64,000 bases of DNA from an uncultured Selenomonadaceae bacterium (GCA_905234195.1 CAJOFR010000011.1:1-64000); one strand, 5' to 3'. Positions 14,381 to 23,935 are shown, counted from the first letter of the stretch. Notes: generated by a model not told the origin, from the letters alone. Made by a program: numbers and translations.

Positions 14381-15985
14381 TTACTCCCTTTCAAACGGCG
14401 TCGCGCTCATGATTAATTTTGGATTGTTATCGCGTATCCAGCCGAGTGCCCATTCATTTTCGACGAGCAACACCGGATTTTCTGCGCGGTCAAGCAAAAA
14501 CATTCCCCTATCCGCGCCGCGCAATGACGTCGGCAAAATTTTTCCCCCGTCGTCAAATTTCAGCCAGCGCGCAACTTCAAAAGGCAACATCGTCAAAAGA
14601 ACGTCGACGTTGTATTCAGACTTAAGGCGGTACTGCAAAACTTCAAACTGCAGCGTGCCGACGGTGCCGACGACGTAAGATTCATTGCCCGCGCCGACGG
14701 GGTAGAAAAGCTGAATCGCACCCTCTTGTGTCAGTTGCTCGATGCCCTTCGCGAATTGCTTGCGTTTCATTGTGTCCTTTGCCTGCACGCGCGCAAATTT
14801 TTCCGGCGGGAAAATCGGGAACTCCTCAAATTTAAATTTATGCGCGGCGTCTGAAATCGTGTCGCCAATTCCGAAAATTCCCGGGTCGAAAAGCCCGACA
14901 ATGTCGCCTGGAAAAGCCTCCTCGATAATTTGCCGCTCCTGTGCAAGAAATTGTTGCGGCTGGGCGAGTTTGATAATTTTGTTCGTGGGCGCGTGCCACA
15001 CCTGCATATTTCTTTCAAACTTGCCGGAACAAATCCGAATGAACGCAAGGCGATCGCGGTGCGCGGGATTCATGTTCGCCTGGATTTTGAAGACGAACGC
15101 GGAAAATTTTTCGTCGTCCGGTTCAATAATTCCGTCGTCAGAAAGTCGCGGGGCGGGCGGCGGCGCAAGGCGCAGGTATTCTTCAAGAAAATTTTTCACG
15201 CCGAAATTTGTCATTGCCGAGCCGAAAAATGTCGGCGTCAAATCTCCGGCGTTGATTTTTTCTTTGTCGAAAGTTTCGCCGGCTTCGTCAAGCAACATCA
15301 AATCATCTTGGAGCGCGGAAAAATTTTCGTCGCCTATTTTTTCGATAACCCTCTTGTCGTCCGGCGCAAAAATTTCAGAAACGCGCTCACTTTGTCCGTG
15401 CGTGGTGTCTTCGGCAAAAAGTTCGACGCGATTTTTCTGCCGGTCGAAGACGCCCAAATATTTCCCGTCGGTGCCGATTGGCCAATTCATCGGGTAAGCG
15501 CGGATGCCCAAAACATTTTCCAGCTCGTCCATTAAATCGAGAGGAATTTTTCCGTAGCGGTCAAGCTTGTTTATGAAAGTGAAAATCGGAATGCGCCGCT
15601 CACGACAAACTTTAAAAAGTTTTTTCGTCTGCGCCTCCACGCCCTTTGCCGCGTCGAGAACCATGACCGCGCTGTCAACAGCCATCAGCGTGCGGTAGGT
15701 GTCCTCCGAAAAATCCTGGTGCCCGGGCGTATCGAGGATATTTATTCGGCAGCCGCCGTAATCGAATTGCAAAACGGAACTCGTTACAGAAATGCCGCGC
15801 TGCTTTTCAATTTCCATCCAATCTGAAACCGCGTGGCGTTGAGTTTTGCGGGATTTGATAGAGCCCGCAAGGTGAATCGCGCCGCCATAAAGCAAAAGTT
15901 TTTCCGTCAAAGTCGTTTTGCCTGCGTCCGGATGAGATATTATCGCGAAAGTGCGACGCTTTGAAATTTCTTCGGCTAAAGTCAT
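14381..15985 (-). CDS. prfC: Peptide chain release factor 3
   Basis: A 534-residue translational GTPase. G1 is SHPDAGKTTLTEKLL, G3 DTPGHQDFSEDTYRTL, G4 INKLDR; the C-terminal domains end with FEVLQYRLKSEYNVDV and the W-rich segment of RF3. RF3 recycles RF1/RF2 after peptide release. The N-terminal EISKRRTFAIISHPDAG and overall length match RF3, separating it from EF-G. ATG 15985 follows GAGGGGGAA. Confidence 0.95.
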   Translation of the reverse strand: MTLAEEISKRRTFAIISHPDAGKTTLTEKLLLYGGAIHLAGSIKSRKTQRHAVSDWMEIEKQRGISVTSSVLQFDYGGCRINILDTPGHQDFSEDTYRTLMAVDSAVMVLDAAKGVEAQTKKLFKVCRERRIPIFTFINKLDRYGKIPLDLMDELENVLGIRAYPMNWPIGTDGKYLGVFDRQKNRVELFAEDTTHGQSERVSEIFAPDDKRVIEKIGDENFSALQDDLMLLDEAGETFDKEKINAGDLTPTFFGSAMTNFGVKNFLEEYLRLAPPPAPRLSDDGIIEPDDEKFSAFVFKIQANMNPAHRDRLAFIRICSGKFERNMQVWHAPTNKIIKLAQPQQFLAQERQIIEEAFPGDIVGLFDPGIFGIGDTISDAAHKFKFEEFPIFPPEKFARVQAKDTMKRKQFAKGIEQLTQEGAIQLFYPVGAGNESYVVGTVGTLQFEVLQYRLKSEYNVDVLLTMLPFEVARWLKFDDGGKILPTSLRGADRGMFLLDRAENPVLLVENEWALGWIRDNNPKLIMSATPFERE

Positions 15986-16006
15986 TAAAAAAAATTCCCC
16001 CTCAAA

Positions 16007-17197
16007 TTAATTTATGTTCACTCCAAATTTTTCCATTAAATCTTTTCTCTGCTTGAGTTGCCCGATAAAATCCGGAAAAATTTTTGAATAATATCCACTG
16101 TACTCCGAATTAACTTTTATTCCGTGAGCTATCGCGTAGCACGTGTAGTTCAGGAAGGTTATAAAATCCTCTTCGGCGTATTCGCCGCTCCAATCGTCGC
16201 CAAAAAATTTTTTCAGTTGCTCGTTGATTATGTAGCAATAAGTTCCGTTGCCGCCCGTCGCAAAAATCGAAAGACTTATGTCGACGTACGCCACGTTCAA
16301 ATTTCTGATTTGGTTTATCGTATTTTGGTAGTCATTCAAATTTTTTTCGAGAGGAACGCGCGGAAAAAAGAGTGCGTTGGAATTATCTTTCACGAAAAGC
16401 GTATTATGAGCAACGGAGCCGAGAGACGATGCAAAATTTTCACAGTTGGCAAGGATATTAAGTTGTTCCTCTAAAGGCAGCACTTCCGGACGTATCACGT
16501 CATAATTTTTTGATTTGAAATATTCAGCGATTCTTTCTTCACCGATTTGGTTTCTGCCATGAAAAAAGTAAAAATTTTTTTGACTAAGAGGAGCATAATT
16601 TTTCAGCGCAAAACTTCTGATTTGCTCAACCGTGTCAATATATTCTTGGGTGCAGAGTTTCGCAGTACCCCCCCCCATTTCGGGGAAGAAAGATTCATCC
16701 GGCAAGACGATATTTTGAAATTGAGTCGGCTTGAAAATCGGATACAAATTTTTTACGTCGACTTCCAAAATCTCCAGCAACTTCGCGAACGGCGGAATAA
16801 TTCCTGCCCACATGGGCACGTAAACTATCGGATAATTTTTAAAATATTTTTTGTAAACGTCACTCTTCAAAAACCAAACGCGCTTTATGTTGTCGGTGAG
16901 GCAGTGTCCCCAAATTTGAACTAACATTCCCAGATAAATGACGGTCAGCGGGCTCTGCTCAATTTTTTCAGCGGGAGTGTACGCGTGTCCGGCTTCAGGG
17001 TGAATAAAACTTTCCTCAATAAAATTTCCCCTGCCGTCGACTATTCCGCCGAATCCGACCGTATCGGGCAACTGTTTATGCGGTAGAATCGTCCCGTTCT
17101 CAATAATTCTAAAATGAAGTTTTCTATCTGAAAAATAATTTACGCCGTCGACTTTCTCGTAATTTTCCCTGTTGTATAAGCCGTCACAATTAATCAT
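16007..17197 (-). CDS. Glycosyltransferase family 61-like protein with internal poly-G tract
   Basis: A 396-residue DUF563/GT61-type glycosyltransferase: LVQIWGHCLTDNIKRVWFL, KNFYFFHGRNQIGEERI, EVLPLEEQLNILANCENFASSLGSVAHNTLF are the conserved core segments, with His/Asp/Glu candidates for nucleotide-sugar handling. Probably acts on cell-surface glycans. Codons for EMGGGTAKL contain nine consecutive G on the coding strand (C at 16668-16676), so slippage could switch the gene; it is in frame here. Standing alone between prfC and a short intergenic region. ATG 17197 after ATGGAGGAAATTGA. Confidence 0.75.
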   Translation of the reverse strand: MINCDGLYNRENYEKVDGVNYFSDRKLHFRIIENGTILPHKQLPDTVGFGGIVDGRGNFIEESFIHPEAGHAYTPAEKIEQSPLTVIYLGMLVQIWGHCLTDNIKRVWFLKSDVYKKYFKNYPIVYVPMWAGIIPPFAKLLEILEVDVKNLYPIFKPTQFQNIVLPDESFFPEMGGGTAKLCTQEYIDTVEQIRSFALKNYAPLSQKNFYFFHGRNQIGEERIAEYFKSKNYDVIRPEVLPLEEQLNILANCENFASSLGSVAHNTLFVKDNSNALFFPRVPLEKNLNDYQNTINQIRNLNVAYVDISLSIFATGGNGTYCYIINEQLKKFFGDDWSGEYAEEDFITFLNYTCYAIAHGIKVNSEYSGYYSKIFPDFIGQLKQRKDLMEKFGVNIN

Positions 17198-17300
17198 TCA
17201 ATTTCCTCCATTTCGGTTTTAGTTAATCATAACAGCAAAAAAATCTTATTACAAGAAAAATTTTCACGGCCGATAAATTTAGTCAAAGCACGCCCAAAAA

Positions 17301-17343
17301 TAATAAAAGCCTTGAAGTTTTTGCGGAACTTCGCGGCTTTTTT
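17301..17343 (-). terminator. Intrinsic terminator after mtaD
   Basis: Hairpin AAAGCCG-CGAAGTT / AACTTCA-AGGCTTTT followed by T-rich sequence on the minus strand (TTTTATTATTTTT), immediately after the mtaD stop at 17360. The other strand also ends in TTTTTT. Confidence 0.75.
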
Positions 17344-17359
17344 CGCCTAAAAAAATTTT

Positions 17360-18673
17360 TTAAAATCTGTAAGAATATCCGGTTAAACGATTCGCGCAGG
17401 TTTTGAACTCCGCGATAATTTTTTCTTCGTCCAAAGTTTTCAGCTCGCGCTTTTCCATTAAAATTTTTCCGTCAACGATAACCGTATCGACAGAAGAACT
17501 ATTCGCCGAATAAACCAAAAGCGAAACGGGATTGTAGCAGGGTTGCCAATCGACGCCGCTCATGTCAAGCAAAATCAAATCCGCCTTGTAATTTTTTTCA
17601 AGCCGCCCGATATTTTCGATACCGACAGCCTGCGCGCCGTATTCAGTCGCCATTTTCAGAGCTTCCGTCGCAGGGACAACGAGCGGGTCAAGCGTGGCGG
17701 CTTTGTGGAGGAGAGCGGCAAGGCGAATCTCTTCGAGCATGTCAAGGTTATTATTGCTGGACGCGCCGTCCGTGCCGAGACCGACGACAATTTTTTCACT
17801 CAAAAGTTTCGGGACGGGGGAAATGCCGCTTGCAAGTTTCATGTTACTGCCGGGATTGTGCGCCACACGAATTTTTTTCTCTTTGATAATTTTAATCTCG
17901 TTATCAGAAAGATGAACACAGTGCGCCGCGAGAGTGCCCAGCTCAAAAAGTCCGGTTTCGGCAACAACTTCAAAGGGACGCTTGCCATGTTTTTCCATGC
18001 AGCCGTCAATTTCGTCAAGGGTTTCGTTCATGTGGATGTGAATTTCCGCGCCGAGTTTGCCGGCGGTGTCCGCAATCTTCCTCAAATAATCCAGAGTGCA
18101 AGTATAAATTGCGTGGGGACCAAACATAACTTTTATGCGCCCGTTCGCCGCGCCGTTAAAATTTTTGAAGAGCTCGACGTTCGTCGCGAGTTTTTCTTCG
18201 GGGTTAAGAATCCCGACAAGCCCGCGACTCAACGCGCCGCGCATTCCGGATTTTTCGACGACCTTCGCGACCTCTTCCATGTTCGGTCCGTACATATCCG
18301 CAAAAGTTGTCGTGCCGCTTTTAATCATCTCGACGGCGGCAAGTTCCGCGCCGACCCGAATATCCTTGCTCTTCATTTTCGCCTCGACCGGCCAAATATC
18401 TTTTTGGAGCCACTCCATCAAAGCCACGTCGTCCGAACAACTCCTAAGCAAAGTCATTGAGGCGTGTGTGTGCGCGTTGATAAATCCGGGTACGGCAAAT
18501 TTTCCATGCCCGTCGATAATGTTGGAAAATTTTTTCGCGTCGACGTTGCCGCTGTTCGGCTGGGTGATATTGGAAATTTTGTCGTCCTTGATAAAAATAT
18601 CTGCGGCGGCAACTTTTCCGTCGGGCTTGAAATAATTTACGTTGCGAATGATAATTTCGTTTTCAAAAGACAT
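17360..18673 (-). CDS. mtaD: 5-methylthioadenosine/S-adenosylhomocysteine deaminase
   Basis: A 437-residue amidohydrolase. Metal ligands are in PGFINAHTHASMTLLR (HxH), AEIHIHMNETLDE (His and substrate Glu), AHCVHLSD and VGLGTDGASSNNNLDM (Asp). This set with the early segment MEWLQKDIWPVEAKM is that of MtaD, which deaminates methylthioadenosine and S-adenosylhomocysteine in the methionine salvage route; chlorohydrolase-like relatives are the alternative. S-adenosylmethionine decarboxylase is encoded at 34.9 kb. ATG 18673 after GGAGGTCATCGAA. Confidence 0.87.
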   Translation of the reverse strand: MSFENEIIIRNVNYFKPDGKVAAADIFIKDDKISNITQPNSGNVDAKKFSNIIDGHGKFAVPGFINAHTHASMTLLRSCSDDVALMEWLQKDIWPVEAKMKSKDIRVGAELAAVEMIKSGTTTFADMYGPNMEEVAKVVEKSGMRGALSRGLVGILNPEEKLATNVELFKNFNGAANGRIKVMFGPHAIYTCTLDYLRKIADTAGKLGAEIHIHMNETLDEIDGCMEKHGKRPFEVVAETGLFELGTLAAHCVHLSDNEIKIIKEKKIRVAHNPGSNMKLASGISPVPKLLSEKIVVGLGTDGASSNNNLDMLEEIRLAALLHKAATLDPLVVPATEALKMATEYGAQAVGIENIGRLEKNYKADLILLDMSGVDWQPCYNPVSLLVYSANSSSVDTVIVDGKILMEKRELKTLDEEKIIAEFKTCANRLTGYSYRF

Positions 18674-18703
18674 TTCGATGACCTCCAGATAAAAAATTTT
18701 TGG

Positions 18704-19486
18704 TTAATGAATTTTCAAATCGGTTGGGATAATCACACTTTCGCCGCGCTGATTTTTAAAGGTATCCGCCACGACGTTAAAAATTTTCCCTACAGAATCA
18801 GCCGTCAAAATTTTTTCGGGGACGCCCGCCGCGAAAATCTTTTTGTTCCTGATAACCAAAACTTCGTCGGCGAAAATCCGCGCGTGATTAATATCGTGGA
18901 GCACCATAATAATCGTCATTGCGAAATTTTTGTTGACGGCGTTAATAATTTTCATGACTTCGAGCTGGTGAGCGACGTCAAGGTAAGTTGTCGGCTCGTC
19001 TAGGAGCAAAATTTTTGGGTGTTGCGCCAAAGTCATTGCCAACCACGCGCGCTGACGTTCGCCGCCGGAAAGAGTGGCGACCTGCCGATTTTCCAGCCCC
19101 GCCATTTTCGTGACCTGCAAAGCCCAATCGACGGCGGCATTGTCCTCATTAGTGGTACTACTAAAAATTTTCCTGTAGGGGAACCGCCCGAAAGATGCAA
19201 GCTGCCTGACAGTCGTATCTTGCGGGGCTTCGCGCTCCTGCGGAAGAATCGCCATAACCTGCGAAATTTTTCTGCGCCCGATATTTTTTATGTCATCGTC
19301 GTCCAAAGTGACAAGCCCGTCAAAATTCTCGTTCAGCAGGCAGAGAATTTTCAACAGCGTCGATTTTCCCGCGCCGTTCGGTCCGATAATCGCGGTGCGC
19401 TTGCCCTCCAAAAACTTGTGAGTGACTCCGCGCAAAATTTCTTTATCGCCGATTTTCAAGCCGACATTTTCAACCGCAAGCTGCAT
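18704..19486 (-). CDS. Siderophore/heme-type ABC transporter ATP-binding protein
   Basis: A 260-residue FepC/HmuV-like ATPase: Walker A IGPNGAGKSTLLKIL, signature LSGGERQRAWLAMTLAQ, Walker B ILLLDEPTTYLDVAHQLEV, and switch His in VLHDINHARIFADE. The spacing and the AxILPQExxAP Q-loop are those of iron-siderophore, heme or cobalamin importers. No permease is adjacent; a FecCD-type permease on the same strand at 27883-28860 could be its partner. ATG 19486 chosen for the GGGGAAATTTTT just before it. Confidence 0.88.
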   Translation of the reverse strand: MQLAVENVGLKIGDKEILRGVTHKFLEGKRTAIIGPNGAGKSTLLKILCLLNENFDGLVTLDDDDIKNIGRRKISQVMAILPQEREAPQDTTVRQLASFGRFPYRKIFSSTTNEDNAAVDWALQVTKMAGLENRQVATLSGGERQRAWLAMTLAQHPKILLLDEPTTYLDVAHQLEVMKIINAVNKNFAMTIIMVLHDINHARIFADEVLVIRNKKIFAAGVPEKILTADSVGKIFNVVADTFKNQRGESVIIPTDLKIH

Positions 19487-19597
19487 AAAAATTTCCCCGC
19501 CCCAAAAATTTTCTCCACAAATATTTTTCGTCAACGCGCCGAAATTTCCTTTTTGTCAGAAAATAAAAAAGCCCCCGCTCTTCGCGAAGGCAATATC

Positions 19598-19912
19598 TCA
19601 CCTGCGGCCGGCAGGCATTGGCGGCGGCGGCGGTGCCTCGTCGTAGCCGCGATCCTCTTCGTAATAATCGTCGCTGACACGATCTCTTTTGTTATTATTA
19701 TTTATAATCGAGCCGATAACCACCGCGCCGATAACGCCGGCGATAATTTTGTTGCGATTTCTGACTTTCCTGCTAAGCTGTTGAGTTTCGACTTGGTTTT
19801 CGATTTGCAAAATCTGCGCGTCGGGAGAAAAAGCCGCCGCGTGAGTTACTCCAGTAAATCCGAAAGACGAAGCCAATATCATCGCTGAAAGTGCTAAGGC
19901 TTTCGTTTTCAT
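19598..19912 (-). CDS. Small exported protein with glycine-zipper-like segment
   Basis: A 104-residue protein: signal peptide to about THA (residue 24), a Gln/Arg-rich linker, a short hydrophobic IIAGVIGAVVIGSII segment, an Asn run, acidic DDYYEEDRGYDEA and a proline tail. Resembles small envelope glycine-zipper proteins, but no family is recognised. ATG 19912 preferred over the GTG at 19921, which lies in the ribosome binding site GGAGTGGT. Confidence 0.6.
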   Translation of the reverse strand: MKTKALALSAMILASSFGFTGVTHAAAFSPDAQILQIENQVETQQLSRKVRNRNKIIAGVIGAVVIGSIINNNNKRDRVSDDYYEEDRGYDEAPPPPPMPAGRR

Positions 19913-20072
19913 TGTGACCACTCCTTTTTTTCTTCGAGTTTAATTCAAAAATGTTTGGCGATTTTTAAGAAAGATTAAAATCAGATTAAAAATTTCTGCC
20001 GAAAAAATTTTTGCAGGAACTATTTTTAGGCACGTCGAATTTTTTTCCGAAACTCTAAGCGGGGTGATTAAG

Positions 20073-20591
20073 TTGTTGAAAAAAATTTGTTTGGCGTTGG
20101 CGATAATTTTTGCGGCGTCGATTTCGGAAGTTGCCTTCGCGGATGTCGCGCCTCATCCCGGAGAAATTTACAAGCGTCCTCAACGCCAATCTGCCGCAAA
20201 CGTCGACGTGCAAATCAAAAATATCGACGTCAAGAAAAATCGTCTGCAGGTTTTAATTTCCCGCAAAGCCGACGAAGATGCAAACAACTGTACTTGCCAA
20301 ATTATACAATCGAACGGCAGCGAAGTCAAAAATTATTCCGGCGAGTTCGACAAAAACGGCGAAGTTTCTTTCAAATGCAAGTACGAGGGTTTGGCTGAAG
20401 ATTATCCGCGCAATTTGATTATCGAAGTCAAAACTTCTTCGGACAAGGTCAAAACCCGTTACGGCACGAAGACGACGCAGAATCCCGTTGAAAAAAGTTC
20501 GCGCTTTACCGTGAGATTTATGCGCGACCGCGACGGGAATTTGACTGCGAAAGTTTCCGAGCGTTATTCCAGTCCCGTCCGCGTGAGTTGA
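20073..20591 (+). CDS. Exported protein of unknown function
   Basis: A 172-residue protein with a signal peptide (KKICLALAIIFAASISEVAFA) and mature start DVAPHPGEIYKRP. The rest looks like a beta-sandwich of alternating hydrophobic strands (VDVQIKNIDVKKNRLQVLIS, NLIIEVKTSSDKV) with one CTC pair. Not recognised. Start uncertain: TTG 20073 sits five bases after GGGGTGA; GTG 20064 is within that site. It is followed after four bases by a membrane protein gene, suggesting an operon of three. Confidence 0.55.
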   Translation: MLKKICLALAIIFAASISEVAFADVAPHPGEIYKRPQRQSAANVDVQIKNIDVKKNRLQVLISRKADEDANNCTCQIIQSNGSEVKNYSGEFDKNGEVSFKCKYEGLAEDYPRNLIIEVKTSSDKVKTRYGTKTTQNPVEKSSRFTVRFMRDRDGNLTAKVSERYSSPVRVS

Positions 20592-20595
20592 TTTA

Positions 20596-21585
20596 ATGCT
20601 GATAACTTACACGCTACAACATTTGGCAGTCGACGGAATTTGCGGCGCGGCTTTGGCGGCGTACGCAGTGCGCGAAGAATTTTTGGAGCCGATAATTTTT
20701 TATTTCGCGCTGTATAATTTATTGGCGTTCGGTTTGCAGGCGGCGGCGGGCTTTTTCCTGGATAAGCACGAAAAATTTTTGCGGGCGGCGTTCGTCGTAT
20801 CGCTCGTGGCTTTGGGGCTGGGAATTTTTTCCGCGCCGGAAATTTTCGCGCAAGTAATTTTTCTCGGCGTCGGCAATTGTCTTTTCCACGTCACGGCGGG
20901 CAGCATTGTCCTGCGGAGTTTCAAAACTTACAAGGAGCTCGGATTATTCGTCTCAAGCGGAGCGATCGGGCTTGCACTCGGATTAAATCAGTTGGTCGAC
21001 GCGAAAATTTTTCTCGTGATTTACTTCGCGCTGACCTGCTACATTTTGACGAACTTCAAGCCGGAAAATCTACCTTCGCCGGAAATTTTTTCAGGGCAGA
21101 AAAATTCTGGGAAAAGTTTTTTCGCGGCGGTGTCCTGCGCGATTTTGTTGTTGAGTTGCGTGATAATGCGCGGTTTCGGCGGCGGCGGAACTTCTGCGGA
21201 ATTTGTCATGCTGTTCCCGATAATTTTTGCGGCGGGGAAAATTTTAGGCGGTGTCTGTTGCGATAAACTCGGCTGGCAAAATACAATCCTGTTAATCTTC
21301 GTCGCGGGATTCTCTTCGTTGCAATTTGAAGGGCTCGTGCCGCTCGCGGTCTTGACGCTGACTTTCAACATGACGATGCCGCTGACGCTTAGGCTGTTGC
21401 ATTTCTGCAACCCGCGTTGTCCGGGCTTAATGTTCGGGCTGGCGGCGGGCTGTCTGTTGCCAGGCGCGTTCTTCAAGGAAAATTTTACCGTCGCCGTGCA
21501 AGCAATGGTCGTGATTCAATTTTTGATTCTGTTCGTCGCGTGGAAAATTTTCAGCCGAAAAAATTTGGCAGTCGAGGCGGCTTGA
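20596..21585 (+). CDS. Polytopic membrane protein, MFS-like
   Basis: A 329-residue integral membrane protein with about ten hydrophobic helices. Loop motifs such as FFLDKHEKFLRAA (after the second helix pair) and GGVCCDKLGWQN resemble the cytoplasmic loops of major facilitator transporters, but the protein is shorter than the usual 400 residues. Substrate unknown. Lies in a probable operon with the exported protein upstream (4-base gap) and a second membrane protein downstream (TGA directly followed by ATG). Confidence 0.6.
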   Translation: MLITYTLQHLAVDGICGAALAAYAVREEFLEPIIFYFALYNLLAFGLQAAAGFFLDKHEKFLRAAFVVSLVALGLGIFSAPEIFAQVIFLGVGNCLFHVTAGSIVLRSFKTYKELGLFVSSGAIGLALGLNQLVDAKIFLVIYFALTCYILTNFKPENLPSPEIFSGQKNSGKSFFAAVSCAILLLSCVIMRGFGGGGTSAEFVMLFPIIFAAGKILGGVCCDKLGWQNTILLIFVAGFSSLQFEGLVPLAVLTLTFNMTMPLTLRLLHFCNPRCPGLMFGLAAGCLLPGAFFKENFTVAVQAMVVIQFLILFVAWKIFSRKNLAVEAA

Positions 21586-21960
21586 ATGGTTGTAGAAATT
21601 TTTGAGCCGCCGGTCGAAATAATCACGGGCGGCGGATTTAAAAACGAAGACATTTTAATTTTCGCGCTGATAACGGCGGCAATCGAAGTGCCGATATTTT
21701 TTCTCTGCGGCTACAGACGCGCGAAGGACTTGATTTATTTCGCGGCGGTGAACGTCGTCAGCAACCTCCTGCTAAACGATTTTTTACAGGGAGTCGAAAC
21801 AGACTTACCGATAATTTTTGCGGGAGAAATATTTGTCGTCGTGCTGGAATTTGTTTTGTGCTCTTATTGGATAAAATCCGCGCGCCGAAAATTATTGAAG
21901 GTCTTGATTTTGACGAACGCCACAAGCTTTTTTATCGGCGTGATAAATTTTTGGTTTTGA
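21586..21960 (+). CDS. Small membrane protein
   Basis: A 124-residue protein with three to four transmembrane segments (DILIFALITAAIEVPIFFL, IYFAAVNVVSNLLL, IIFAGEIFVVVLEFVLCSYW, ILTNATSFFIGVINFWF). No family is recognised. Its ATG follows the stop of the preceding membrane protein without a gap, so the two are probably co-translated and may act together. The TPP riboswitch of thiT begins a few bases downstream. Confidence 0.6.
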   Translation: MVVEIFEPPVEIITGGGFKNEDILIFALITAAIEVPIFFLCGYRRAKDLIYFAAVNVVSNLLLNDFLQGVETDLPIIFAGEIFVVVLEFVLCSYWIKSARRKLLKVLILTNATSFFIGVINFWF

Positions 21961-21971
21961 AAACTGAATAA

Positions 21972-22056
21972 ATCGGGGAGCTTGCAAACAGGCTGAGAGG
22001 AAGTTTCGCACTTCGACCCACGGAACCTGATTCGGATAATGCCGACGTAGGAATTT
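21972..22056 (+). ncRNA. TPP (THI-element) riboswitch
   Basis: Conserved THI-box blocks in order: CGGGGAGC, CAGGCTGAGAGGAAG, CTTCGACCC, GGAACCTGATTCGGATAATGCC, GACGTAGGAA. Position directly upstream of a ThiT thiamine-transporter gene, with an intrinsic terminator between, gives transcriptional repression by thiamine pyrophosphate as the expected mechanism. Confidence 0.95.
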
Positions 22057-22077
22057 GAACTCGTAAAAATTTTTTGA

Positions 22078-22110
22078 GGAGCCTCCGAATTATGGAGGCT
22101 TCTATTTTTC
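22078..22110 (+). terminator. Riboswitch-controlled terminator
   Basis: Hairpin AGCCTCC, loop GAATTAT, GGAGGCT followed by TCTATTTTT, between the TPP aptamer and thiT. Expected to form when ligand is bound. Confidence 0.85.
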
Positions 22111-22128
22111 TGAAAGGCGGTTTGAAGA

Positions 22129-22764
22129 ATGTTTGAAACAATCACCCAAAACGCAATGACAATCCTGGAAAATCCGGCGGGCTCATTCGCGTTGCTCGGA
22201 GTATTTTTGCTGACAGTCGCGGGAATTTATTTCCGACGAGTAAAATTGACGACGCACACAATAATTTACGTCTCGTTGATGTTGGCGTTGACAATCGTCT
22301 TGCATCAACTTCGCCTGTACCATTTTCCGCAGGGCGGCAGCATAACTTTAGGCGCAATGATTCCGCTGTTGATGTTGTCGTATCGCTACGGCATGGGAGT
22401 GGGCGCGCTCGCCGGATTTATTTTCGGCATGATAAACTTGTTGCAAAACCCATTCATTTTGCATCCGGTGCAGTTGCTCTTCGATTATCCGCTACCCTAC
22501 ATGGCAATGGGACTCGCCGCGCTTTTTCCGGACAGAATAATTTTATCGACGGCGTTGGCATTTTTCGGAAGGTTCGCCTGTCATTTTATATCGGGCGTCG
22601 TATTTTTCTCGTCGTACGCGCCCAGCGGAATGTCCCCACTGACTTATTCCGCGCTTGTCAATCTTTCAATGATGGTTCCCGAATGTTTAATCTGCTGTGT
22701 AATTTTAAAGGTTTTACCGATAAAAAGACTGCTGACCGCAATGGACAGAGCCTCCCGAAATTGA
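22129..22764 (+). CDS. thiT: Energy-coupled thiamine transporter, substrate-binding S component
   Basis: A 211-residue membrane protein of the ThiT family of ECF transporters: six transmembrane segments, the first-helix-pair region ending HQLRLYHFPQGGSITLGAMIP, and ARRYG-like SYRYGMGVGALAGFIFGMINLLQ, with FGRFACHFISGVVFF in the later helices where thiamine is bound. It uses a shared ECF module encoded elsewhere. Control by the TPP riboswitch just upstream confirms the substrate. Confidence 0.92.
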   Translation: MFETITQNAMTILENPAGSFALLGVFLLTVAGIYFRRVKLTTHTIIYVSLMLALTIVLHQLRLYHFPQGGSITLGAMIPLLMLSYRYGMGVGALAGFIFGMINLLQNPFILHPVQLLFDYPLPYMAMGLAALFPDRIILSTALAFFGRFACHFISGVVFFSSYAPSGMSPLTYSALVNLSMMVPECLICCVILKVLPIKRLLTAMDRASRN

Positions 22765-22818
22765 AAATAAATACTTCATGAAATTACAATGAAATTGTTA
22801 AATGTTCCGAAAATTTTA

Positions 22819-22847
22819 TTGACAGTTTCAAAAATTTGGTGTAACAT
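22819..22847 (+). promoter_or_regulatory. Sigma-A-type promoter of gapA
   Basis: TTGACA at 22819-22824, 17-base spacer, TAACAT at 22842-22847, about 60 bases before the gapA start. No clear operator for a CggR-type repressor is recognised. Confidence 0.7.
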
Positions 22848-22906
22848 AAACCCAAGTTAAGGTTATTAATCTTCAGAGTTTTTTAAATATAGGGAGGTAT
22901 TTTTAA

Positions 22907-23935
22907 ATGGCAGTTAAAGTTGCTATCAATGGTTTTGGTCGTATCGGTCGTCTTGCGTTCCGTCAGATGTTCGCCGCTGAAGGTTATGAGGTCGTCGCTA
23001 TTAACGATCTTACCAGCCCGAAAATGCTCGCTCACCTTTTGAAGTATGATACCGCACAGGGCGGCTATTGCGGCAGAATGGGCGAAAACTTGCACACCGT
23101 CGAAGCTAAAGAAAATTCTATCGTCGTTGACGGTAAAGAAATTGTTATTTACGCTGTAAAAGATGCGAAAGAGATTCCTTGGGGCAAACACGACGTCGAC
23201 GTCGTCCTCGAATGCACCGGTTTCTATACCAGCAAAGAAAAAGCTTCCGCGCACCTCGAAGCAGGCGCAAAGAAAGTCGTTATCTCCGCTCCTGCCGGCA
23301 AGGATCTCCCGACAATCGTTTACAACGTCAACCACACCACTCTTACCCCTGATGTGAAAGTTCTTTCTGCGGCTTCTTGTACAACCAACTGCTTGGCTCC
23401 GATGGCAAAAGCTCTTAACGAGCTTGCCCCGATCCAAAGCGGAATTATGGCAACGATTCACGCGTACACTGGCGATCAAATGCCGCTTGATGGTCCGCAG
23501 CGTAAAGGTGACCTCCGCCGCAGCCGCGCATGCGCATGCAACATTGTTCCGAACAGCACCGGCGCAGCAAAAGCTATCGGCTTGGTTATTCCTGAACTGA
23601 ACGGCAAACTCATCGGCGCAGCGCAGCGCGTACCCACGCCTACCGGCTCGACTACTCTTCTCTTTGCAGTTGTTAAAGGCGAAGTCACTGTAGATCAAAT
23701 TAACGAAAAGATGAAAGCATCTGCTACCGAATCTTACGGCTACACCGACGAGCAGATTGTTTCCAGCGACGTTATCGGCATGAAGTTCGGCTCGCTCTTC
23801 GACGCAACACAGACAATGGTCAGCCCCATTGGCGACGGCAACACTTTGGTACAGGTTGTTTCTTGGTATGACAATGAGAACAGCTACACCAGCCAAATGG
23901 TTCGCACCATTAAGTATTTCGCAGAATTGAAGTAA
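22907..23935 (+). CDS. gapA: Glyceraldehyde-3-phosphate dehydrogenase, type I
   Basis: A 342-residue phosphorylating GAPDH: NAD-binding [13 protein letters not shown], active-site [19 protein letters not shown], and [13 protein letters not shown] near the C-terminus. Catalyses the oxidative step of glycolysis. ATG 22907 follows GGGAGGTATTTTTAA. Codon usage is biased toward T-ending codons unlike the neighbouring genes, typical of very high expression. First gene of a gapA, pgk-tpiA, gpmI cluster. Confidence 0.97.
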   Translation: MAVKVAINGFGRIGRLAFRQMFAAEGYEVVAINDLTSPKMLAHLLKYDTAQGGYCGRMGENLHTVEAKENSIVVDGKEIVIYAVKDAKEIPWGKHDVDVVLECTGFYTSKEKASAHLEAGAKKVVISAPAGKDLPTIVYNVNHTTLTPDVKVLSAASCTTNCLAPMAKALNELAPIQSGIMATIHAYTGDQMPLDGPQRKGDLRRSRACACNIVPNSTGAAKAIGLVIPELNGKLIGAAQRVPTPTGSTTLLFAVVKGEVTVDQINEKMKASATESYGYTDEQIVSSDVIGMKFGSLFDATQTMVSPIGDGNTLVQVVSWYDNENSYTSQMVRTIKYFAELK

